Assembly: GCA_020161655.1 (NCBI GenBank)
Contig: JAIUPC010000004.1
Span: forward strand, 1-64,000
DNA: 64,000 nucleotides
Reading direction: 5' to 3'
Origin: Pseudomonadota bacterium
GTDB lineage: Bacteria; Pseudomonadota; Alphaproteobacteria; Rhodobacterales; Rhodobacteraceae
How positions within the stretch are numbered: position 1 is the stretch's first letter; every line of letters begins with the position of its first letter. This document shows positions 52,588 through 59,437 of the stretch, in pieces. The translations under genes were made by a program, and so were the position numbers. Below the pieces are notes generated by a model, which saw only the letters and a list, made by a program, of their open reading frames with translations, did not search any database and was not told where the DNA came from.

Positions 52588-53790
52588 ATGCCCGACCTGC
52601 TGATCCGCAACATCCACCCGATGGGCCTCGACGCGCAGGACATCCTGATCCGCGACGGTCGCATCGCCGCCATCGGCACCGGCCTTGCCGCCGAGGGTGC
52701 AGAGGTCGTGGACGGGAAGGGCGCCATCGCCATTCCGGCCCTTGTGGACGCCCATACCCATCTCGACAAGACCACCTGGGGGATGCCTTGGTACAAGGGC
52801 CGCAAGGGTGGCGATCTGCAGGCGCTGATCGACAACGAGCGAAACGAACGCCGCGCCATTGGTCTTGATGTCCACCGCCAGTCGATGCGTCATGCAATCC
52901 GTCTGGTCGAGAACGGAACCGGCCATATCCGCAGTCATGTGGATGTGGACACTGACCACAAGCTGACCCTTCTCGAGGGCAAGCTGCGAACACGCGCCGC
53001 ACTCAAGGACGCGGTCGACATCCAGATCGTCGCCTTTCCGCAATCCGGCCTGATGGTCCGCCCCGGCACCTATGAACTGCTGGACGAGGCCTTGGCCATG
53101 GGCGCCGATGTGGTCGGCGGGCTGGACCCCAGTTCGATGGACCGCGACCCCAAAGGCTCGCTTGATGCGATCTTCCGGCTGGCGGGAAAGCATGGCAAAC
53201 CCGTCGACATCCATCTGCACGAATACGGCGAGTTGGGTTCCTTCACACTCGAGGAGATCATCGCCAGGACCGAGGCACTTGGGATGCAGGGCAGGGTGGG
53301 CGTGTCGCATTGCTTCTGCCTCGGAATGCCCGATCCACTTCGGGTCGGGCAACTGATGGAACGCGTGGCCCGCGCCGATATCCGCATCTTCACCACGGGA
53401 CACCCTTCCGCCGAGGTACCGAGCCTGCAAGCCATGCGCGCGGCGGGTATCAAGGTCGGCATGGGTTGCGACGGCATCCGTGACACCTGGGGCCCCTGGG
53501 GCCAGCCCGACATGCTGCACCGCGCCCGCATCGTCGGCATGAAGAACCGGATGCGCCGGGATGACGAGTTGGAACTGCTGCTGGATGTCGCTTCGCGCGG
53601 CGGAGCCGAGGCGATGGGGCTGGAGGCGCCGGGGCTGGCGATCGGCGGTCCGGGTGACCTGACGTTGGTGGCCGGTGAGACGCTGGCCCATGCCGTGGTC
53701 GAGGAAGCGCCGCGGCCGCTGGTGGTCAAGCGGGGTAGGGTGGTGGCGCGTGATGGTGTGCTGGCGCTGGCCGGGGTGACGATGCCATGA
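52588..53790 (+). CDS. Cytosine-deaminase-like amidohydrolase
   Basis: A 400-residue amidohydrolase-family metalloenzyme. It has IPALVDAHTHLDKTTWGMPW (His-x-His metal site, with the HLDKT form usual in cytosine deaminase-like enzymes), IDIHLHEYGE (written DIHLHEYGE), VSHCFCLGM and GMGCDGIRDTWGPWG with the catalytic Asp. Length is family-usual. It probably hydrolyses a ring C-N or N-acyl bond of a compound imported by the surrounding transporter. Starting ATG 52588 was fixed by the 2-base spacing. Overlaps the next gene by four bases. Confidence 0.88.
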   Translation: MPDLLIRNIHPMGLDAQDILIRDGRIAAIGTGLAAEGAEVVDGKGAIAIPALVDAHTHLDKTTWGMPWYKGRKGGDLQALIDNERNERRAIGLDVHRQSMRHAIRLVENGTGHIRSHVDVDTDHKLTLLEGKLRTRAALKDAVDIQIVAFPQSGLMVRPGTYELLDEALAMGADVVGGLDPSSMDRDPKGSLDAIFRLAGKHGKPVDIHLHEYGELGSFTLEEIIARTEALGMQGRVGVSHCFCLGMPDPLRVGQLMERVARADIRIFTTGHPSAEVPSLQAMRAAGIKVGMGCDGIRDTWGPWGQPDMLHRARIVGMKNRMRRDDELELLLDVASRGGAEAMGLEAPGLAIGGPGDLTLVAGETLAHAVVEEAPRPLVVKRGRVVARDGVLALAGVTMP

Positions 53791-55277
53791 CGGACCTGTC
53801 CGATCTGCCCCTTGGCGCCGCCGCGCCGGGCCGAACGGCCTTGACGGCGCAATGGGTGCTGGGCCATGCCGAGGGGCGACACTGCCTGATCCACGGTGGA
53901 GAGGTGGTCTTTGAAGGTGGCCGCATCGTTTGCGTCGGCCCCCGCTTTGACGGCGAGGTGGCGCGGCGGATCGACCTTGGCCGCGCGCTGATCTCACCCG
54001 GGCTGATCGACCTGGATGCGCTGTCGGATCTGGACACCACCATTCTCGCGATTGATCACAGCCCCGGCTGGGCCAAGGGCCGCGTCTGGCCGCGCGGCTA
54101 TGTCACCCGTGGCCCTTTTGAGATGTATGCGCCCGGCGAACTCGCCTTCCAGAAACGCTACGCCTTTGCGCAGCTGCTGCTGAACGGGATCACTACCGCC
54201 GCCCCCATCGCCTCGCTGTTCTACCGCGAATGGGGCGAGACGGTTGCAGAGTTTACCGCCGCCGCCGATGCCGCCGGCGAGATGGGCCTGCGGGTCTACC
54301 TCTCGCCCGCCTACCGGTCTGGAGGGATGGTGCTGGAAGCGCCGGGACAGATGGAGGCGGTGTTCGACGAGGCACGAGGCATGGCCGGATTGGATGCGGC
54401 TGTGGGCTTTTTCGCCGCACAGGATGGCCGGTATGGCGGGCTGGTCCGCGGCATTCTGGCGCCCGATCGGGTGGAGACCTGCACCGTGGGCCTGTTGCGC
54501 CGCACCATGGACGCGGCGCTCGATCTGGATTGCAAGGTGCGCCTGCACATGGCGCAGGGCGAGATGGAGGTGGCCACCGTCCGCAAGCTGCACGGCACGA
54601 CGGCGCCCGACTGGCTGGCACGCGAAGGGCTGCTGAATGACCGGCTGATTGCCCCCCATGCCACCAACGCGACCGAAACCGATCTGGCGCATTACGCGGC
54701 GCATGGCGTCAGCGTGGTGCATTGCCCGTTGGTCTCGGCCCGCTTCGGCTCTGCCTTGCGCAGCTTCGGGCGGCTCAAGGCGCAGGGGATCAACCTGTGC
54801 ATGGGCACCGATACCGCGCCCGCCGACATGCTGATGAACCTGATGACGGGGCAAATGGCCGCGCGGATCGCCGATCCGGCGGCGCCGCACCAGAACAGCG
54901 CCGACTTCTGGGATGCGGCAACGCTGGGCGGCGCCCGGGCGCTCGGGCGTGACGATCTGGGGCGGCTTGCCCCCGGCGCGCGCGCCGACATTGCCGTCTT
55001 CCGGCTGGATGACGTGGTCATGACCCCGACCATCGACCCGATCACCACGCTGGTGGCCGGTGGCACGGGGCGTGTGACACAGGCGGTTTTCGTCGATGGG
55101 CGGTTGTCGATGCGTAACGGCCAGGTAGCGTGCATTGACCTTCCTGCCGCACAGGCCCGCGCCCAGGCGCAGTTTGACGGGCTGGTCGCAAAATACCCTG
55201 AGCGCAGCTGGCAGCACCCCCCGGTGTCCGAACTTTTCCCCCCGAGTTATCCGATCCGGCAGGAGGCCGTCGCATGA
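53787..55277 (+). CDS. Chlorohydrolase/TRZ-like amidohydrolase with altered first metal motif
   Basis: A 496-residue member of the ATZ/TRZ amidohydrolase family. LHMAQGEME (His), LIAPHATNATE (His) and MGTDTAPADML (Asp) are kept, but where the first His-x-His motif is expected (PGLxxxHxH) the sequence reads SPGLIDLDALSDLDTT, with Asp in place of both His. The enzyme may therefore bind metal differently or be inactive. Other conserved stretches (YVTRGPFEMYAPGE, RLAPGARADIAVF) are intact. ATGA overlap with the previous gene and with DppD-type ATPase shows coupling. Confidence 0.82.
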   Translation: MTDLSDLPLGAAAPGRTALTAQWVLGHAEGRHCLIHGGEVVFEGGRIVCVGPRFDGEVARRIDLGRALISPGLIDLDALSDLDTTILAIDHSPGWAKGRVWPRGYVTRGPFEMYAPGELAFQKRYAFAQLLLNGITTAAPIASLFYREWGETVAEFTAAADAAGEMGLRVYLSPAYRSGGMVLEAPGQMEAVFDEARGMAGLDAAVGFFAAQDGRYGGLVRGILAPDRVETCTVGLLRRTMDAALDLDCKVRLHMAQGEMEVATVRKLHGTTAPDWLAREGLLNDRLIAPHATNATETDLAHYAAHGVSVVHCPLVSARFGSALRSFGRLKAQGINLCMGTDTAPADMLMNLMTGQMAARIADPAAPHQNSADFWDAATLGGARALGRDDLGRLAPGARADIAVFRLDDVVMTPTIDPITTLVAGGTGRVTQAVFVDGRLSMRNGQVACIDLPAAQARAQAQFDGLVAKYPERSWQHPPVSELFPPSYPIRQEAVA

Positions 55278-56260
55278 CTGCACAACCGACACTCGAGATC
55301 CGCAACCTCAGTGTGAAGTTTCCGGGCCGTCACGGCACGGTTACTGCGCTGGACGATGTAAGCCTGACGATCCAGCCCGGCGAGATCCTTGGCGTGGTCG
55401 GTGAATCCGGGGCCGGAAAATCAATGACCGGCCTCGCGGTGCTGCGGCTTCTGGAGCCTCCGGGGCATATTTCCGGCGGCGAGGTGCTTCTGAACGGCCA
55501 TCGTATCGACAACCTTCCCGAACACGAGATGGAAAAGATCCGCGGCCGCGAGATCGGCGCGATCTTCCAGGACCCCCTGACCTCGCTGAACCCATTGTTC
55601 TCGGTCGGTCGTCAGCTGGTCGAGACCATCCGGTTGCACAGCCCCATGTCAAAGGCCGCCGCCCGGCTGCGGGCGGTCGAGTTGCTGGCTGAGGTTGGCA
55701 TTCCGGCCCCGGCGGAGCGCGTGGACCACTTTCCGCACCAATTCTCGGGCGGGATGCGCCAGCGCGTGGTGATCGCATTGGCATTGGCGGCGCGCCCGAA
55801 GCTTGTCATCGCGGACGAACCGACGACAGCGCTGGACGTCTCGATCCAAGCGCAGATTACTGCCCTGTTGCGCCGGCTCTGCAAGGACAATGGCACGGCA
55901 GTGATGCTCGTGACGCATGATATGGGCGTCATCGCGGAAACTGCCGACCGGGTGGCGGTGATGTATGCAGGCCGGCTTGTCGAAATCGGCCCGGTGGCGG
56001 ACGTCGTTGCGCGGCCGAGCCATCCTTACACGCGCGGTCTGATGGGCTCGATCCCGACGCTTGGCGCCCGTGTGCCCCGGCTGCAGCAGATCGACGGGGC
56101 AATGCCTCGACTGGACGCCATTCCGCCAGGTTGCGCCTTCAACCCGCGCTGCCCCTTGGTGCATGACCGATGCCGAAGCGAAAGGCCCAACCTGCGCGCT
56201 GCCGCGTCCGGACTGGCCGCGTGCTGGCTGGCCGCCGCTTCCGAGGAGAAAGCCGCATGA
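55274..56260 (+). CDS. DppD-type ABC ATP-binding protein
   Basis: A 328-residue ATPase: Walker A GESGAGKSMTGLA, signature FSGGMRQRVVIALAL, Walker B LVIADEPTTALD, and C-terminal CAFNPRCPLVHDRC, the Cys-rich oligopeptide-ABC tail that can bind an iron-sulfur cluster in some relatives. ATG 55274 overlaps the amidohydrolase stop. Confidence 0.94.
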   Translation: MTAQPTLEIRNLSVKFPGRHGTVTALDDVSLTIQPGEILGVVGESGAGKSMTGLAVLRLLEPPGHISGGEVLLNGHRIDNLPEHEMEKIRGREIGAIFQDPLTSLNPLFSVGRQLVETIRLHSPMSKAAARLRAVELLAEVGIPAPAERVDHFPHQFSGGMRQRVVIALALAARPKLVIADEPTTALDVSIQAQITALLRRLCKDNGTAVMLVTHDMGVIAETADRVAVMYAGRLVEIGPVADVVARPSHPYTRGLMGSIPTLGARVPRLQQIDGAMPRLDAIPPGCAFNPRCPLVHDRCRSERPNLRAAASGLAACWLAAASEEKAA

Positions 56261-57261
56261 TCCCCGCCCAGCATTCCGCCCCCAGTGCGCTGACCGTTAC
56301 CGGCATGACCCGACGCTTTGACGTTTCGGCACCTTGGCTTAACCGCGTGCTCGAAGGAAAGCAGCGCTCCTATGTGCGCGCGGTCGACGACATCACCTTC
56401 GAGGTTCCGAGAGGCGGCAGCCTCAGTCTTGTCGGGGAATCCGGCTGCGGCAAGTCTACGGTTGCCCGCCTTGTAACCGGGCTGCACATACCCACGTCGG
56501 GCACCATCGCTTTCTCACCGGGCCGCAAGGGTAAGCCGCTATCAGTGCAGATGATCTTTCAGGACCCCTATGCCAGTCTCAATCCGCGCTGGCGGGTCTT
56601 CGATGTCATTGCCGAACCACTGCGTGAATTGAAGCTGCGCGACACCGAAGCAGCAATTTCCGAGCGCGTTTCAGACCTGCTCAAGACCGTCGGTCTAGCC
56701 GCCAGTGACGGGCGCAAGTTTCCGCACGAATTCTCCGGCGGGCAGCGGCAACGCATCTCGATCGCGCGCGCGCTGGCATCGGAACCGGAGTTTCTGGTCT
56801 GTGACGAGCCAACTTCCGCGCTGGATGTCTCCGTGCAGGCACAGATTCTCAATCTCATGCGCCGTTTGCAGGACGAGATGGGCCTGACGTACCTTTTCAT
56901 CAGTCACGACATGAGCGTGGTGCGGCACATGTCGGACCAGATCGCGGTGATGTATCTCGGCCGTATCGTCGAACAGGCACCGACCGAGGTGCTGTTCGCC
57001 ACGCCGCGGCACCCCTATACGCGCCTTCTCCTCGACACCATTCCGAACGTGACCAGTCCGCGGCGCGACCGGATACCGCAATCCGGCGAGGTGCCAAGTC
57101 CGTTGAACCCACCCACAGGCTGCACCTTCCACCCCCGCTGTCCGGACGCCGACAGCCGCTGCACCGCGGAACGACCCAAGATGGAGAGCCTTCCCGATGG
57201 CAGCCGCGTGGCTTGTCACCGCGTTTCGGAGATCCTTGCTGCTCTGGCGGTTCCGGCCTGA
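56257..57261 (+). CDS. DppF-type ABC ATP-binding protein
   Basis: A 334-residue ATPase: Walker A GESGCGKSTVARL, signature FSGGQRQRISIARAL, Walker B FLVCDEPTSALD, C-terminal CTFHPRCPDADSRC. ATG 56257 overlaps the DppD-type stop; the longer frame upstream is a shadow of dppD. An insert LNRVLEGKQRSYVRAVD before Walker A is normal for F-type partners. This ends the block C operon. Confidence 0.94.
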   Translation: MIPAQHSAPSALTVTGMTRRFDVSAPWLNRVLEGKQRSYVRAVDDITFEVPRGGSLSLVGESGCGKSTVARLVTGLHIPTSGTIAFSPGRKGKPLSVQMIFQDPYASLNPRWRVFDVIAEPLRELKLRDTEAAISERVSDLLKTVGLAASDGRKFPHEFSGGQRQRISIARALASEPEFLVCDEPTSALDVSVQAQILNLMRRLQDEMGLTYLFISHDMSVVRHMSDQIAVMYLGRIVEQAPTEVLFATPRHPYTRLLLDTIPNVTSPRRDRIPQSGEVPSPLNPPTGCTFHPRCPDADSRCTAERPKMESLPDGSRVACHRVSEILAALAVPA

Positions 57262-57325
57262 GCGGCCGCCCGGTCGCGGCCGGCTGAAAGGCCAGTGGCA
57301 GGTCACTCCGGGCCGACGAGGCTCC

Positions 57326-57656
57326 TCAGCAACTGGTTCTCCCGACGATCTGTGTCGTGCCCATGAAGAGTACATCGAGCCGGGCGACCTGGGCACGGTA
57401 GATCGATCTGATGTCCTCGGCCGTCGGCAGAGCGTCCGGTGTATCATCGGTCGCACGCGCGGCAATCCTCTTCCGAAGGCGGGATCGCTCCTCTTGCCGT
57501 TCGCGAAGACGCCCAATCAGCGATTTGCCAAGTCCATAGGTTTCGAGCCGATCGAGCAGTCTGGCAATGGATCGTTCAGCCGACTTCAGTTCGGCGAGAA
57601 AACGGCTGTTTGTTGGGGCACTGAATGAGTCTTCTTTGATAAATGACTGACCGGCA
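57326..57656 (-). pseudogene. C-terminal fragment of a serine recombinase
   Basis: On the minus strand about 105 codons read FLAELKSAERSIARLLDRLE, GLGKSLIGRLRERQEER and DIRSIYRAQVARLDVLF, a charged coiled-coil layout like the C-terminus of large serine recombinases. An in-frame TAA lies just upstream, and the catalytic domain is missing. Assigned from pattern memory only. Confidence 0.55.
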
Positions 57657-57755
57657 GTTTAGGGCCTATCCGTGCCGACCGAGATGGATGCTGTCCCGTT
57701 GAGTGGTGTATCTGGCGCTGATCGTCACCGTGATGGGCGGCGCGGGCATGCTTGA

Positions 57756-57905
57756 TCAGGTTGCCTCGGCGGGCAGGCTGATGACGGGATCATCGCCCAT
57801 CGGTGCGATTGTTTCCAGCGTCACGTAGCGCGCGCCGGACTGCCTATTCGTCGTTCTGTTCCAGCAGCAAGGCCTCGACCAGGCTCGCACAAGTGCGGTC
57901 AGGAT
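57756..57905 (-). pseudogene. C-terminal fragment of an IS256-family transposase
   Basis: Minus-strand codons read EALLLEQNDE, then a TAG where Trp of NDEW is expected, then after a frame change ARYVTLETIAPMGDDPVISLP. This resembles the end of alphaproteobacterial IS256-type transposases (ARYMTLET, DDP, SLPA). The rest is missing. Nonfunctional debris between blocks C and D. Confidence 0.6.
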
Positions 57906-58082
57906 GGCGTCCCGATCCATTGTGAGAGCCCTCCATCCTTCAACGCCCACCCCTAAGCGGCCCCGGGCTCCAATCCCGAACTGGCCCGCCTGAAAGCGCG
58001 GCTCCGTGGACAATGCCGAGGTCCAAGCCCCTTCGGACAGCATGGACTTGCAAAGAACAGCTTGGTGGAGCAGCGTCTTGGA
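57906..58082. other. Leader region upstream of the P450 gene
   Basis: About 175 bases with no recognisable gene. It should hold the promoter of the P450-NRPS pair. GGTGGAG at 58064-58070 is the only weak ribosome-site candidate, about 12 bases before ATG 58083. Confidence 0.4.
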
Positions 58083-59423
58083 ATGAAACTGCGAAGCCGT
58101 TTGCCGGGCGCGGGCGCTCATCGGCGATTTGACGTCGTGCAGGCAAGGGCGGCGCTGGTTTCGCTGTTTCGTCGAACCCGCTTGCCGCCGGGAGATAAGG
58201 CGCAGGCGCTAGATGTTATTGAAAAAAATGACCGTCTGGCCTTGCTTCGCATGGCGGTTGAAGTGGGGCCTGTTTTCAAGGGCCGTGGTTGGGGCAGCCT
58301 CTGGATCTATGTCGTCGGCCTGCCGCGCTGTCGCCAGATCCTGCGCGCCCACGAAGATGATCTGCACCCGGTGACGATTGATGTCGGCACGCTCTTCGAC
58401 AAGGGCATCCTGCGGCAGATGGAGGGTGACGATCACCGCCGTTACCGGTCAGCACTTGTTCAGGCGATCGGGGCCCTGCCTGCCGACCGCGCAGAGGGTC
58501 AGGTGTCGCGGGTAGGGCATTCTCTAAAAGACATGTCAGGTCTGCAGGATGCGGCCCCGATGCCAGTTCAGACTTTCAAATCTCTGCTTGCCCGGATTGT
58601 CCTCGACGAGCTGGCCCATGTCATCTTCGGCGTCGAGCCGGGCGAGCCGGCGCACGATGAGTTGGTTGCAGCTTACGGCGAACTTGGGGGCAATGGACTG
58701 GTGTGGAACATCGGAACGCGGCAGGCCCGCGCCTACGCCGCGATTGCCGCGATCCTGCGCCGGCACAGCGCTACGACGGAGGCCCGCGGGCCTGCAAGCA
58801 CAAGTGTCCTCGCCAATCTTTTGCAGCAGGGCCCGGTTGATGCCGTCATGCTGGGCAACCTGATCTACATGGTCGAGATGGGGCGCTACGACATGGCCGC
58901 CTTTTTCCGCTGGCTGACCTGGTTCGCCGCCATGCATCAGGACTGGATGCAGCGGATCGCCGAAGCGACTGACACGCAGCAAGCTGTCGCCGCGGCATTT
59001 GTCATGGAGGCCCTGCGACTGGAGCAATCCGAACGCCTGGTGCGGCGGGTCAAACGCGATTTTGTGGCCGAGGGGTTTCTCTTCCCGAAGGGCGCAAATG
59101 TCCGGTTCTGCATCTGGGAATCTCACAAGTCACCGGACGCGCATGCCGAGCCGTTCAGCTTCGATCCGGGCCGCTTCTTGGGCGAACGGCCCGGGCCGGA
59201 CCGCTATTCACCGTTCGGCATCGACCGCCACCAGTGCCCCTTCGGCGCCTATTCGATCCGACTGGCCGCCGCCTTCGTCACGGCTCTGGCGACACATTTC
59301 CACATCGGACTGTCCGGCAGCGGCGCACCGGTGCGTGGGCTCTACCACTGGGAACCGGCGGAGGACTTTTCGCCGGTGTTCACCGAAAGAAAGCCTCGTT
59401 CAACCAACGGCTCGCGGCCTTGA
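58083..59423 (+). CDS. Cytochrome P450 with atypical I-helix and heme loop
   Basis: A 446-residue P450. The K-helix ExxR is MEALRLEQ (E309, R312). The heme-binding loop is SPFGIDRHQCPFGAYS, with axial Cys385; the usual FGxGxHxCxG is altered to FGIDRHQCPFG. In the I-helix, where A/G-G-x-D/E-T is expected, I read NLIYMVEMGRYDMAAF, so the oxygen-activating Thr is not visible. This may signal an unusual oxidation or substrate-assisted proton delivery. ATG 58083 is preferred to upstream TTG/GTG. It ends 14 bases before the NRPS start, so the pair is one transcript, and the P450 likely acts on the aminoacyl group held by the NRPS carrier domain. Confidence 0.88.
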   Translation: MKLRSRLPGAGAHRRFDVVQARAALVSLFRRTRLPPGDKAQALDVIEKNDRLALLRMAVEVGPVFKGRGWGSLWIYVVGLPRCRQILRAHEDDLHPVTIDVGTLFDKGILRQMEGDDHRRYRSALVQAIGALPADRAEGQVSRVGHSLKDMSGLQDAAPMPVQTFKSLLARIVLDELAHVIFGVEPGEPAHDELVAAYGELGGNGLVWNIGTRQARAYAAIAAILRRHSATTEARGPASTSVLANLLQQGPVDAVMLGNLIYMVEMGRYDMAAFFRWLTWFAAMHQDWMQRIAEATDTQQAVAAAFVMEALRLEQSERLVRRVKRDFVAEGFLFPKGANVRFCIWESHKSPDAHAEPFSFDPGRFLGERPGPDRYSPFGIDRHQCPFGAYSIRLAAAFVTALATHFHIGLSGSGAPVRGLYHWEPAEDFSPVFTERKPRSTNGSRP

Positions 59424-59437
59424 CGCAGATCACCGAC

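Noticed and set aside
51937-53997. 686-codon minus-strand open frame
   Set aside because: Opposite to DppC-type permease and the first amidohydrolase; composition is that of a shadow frame.
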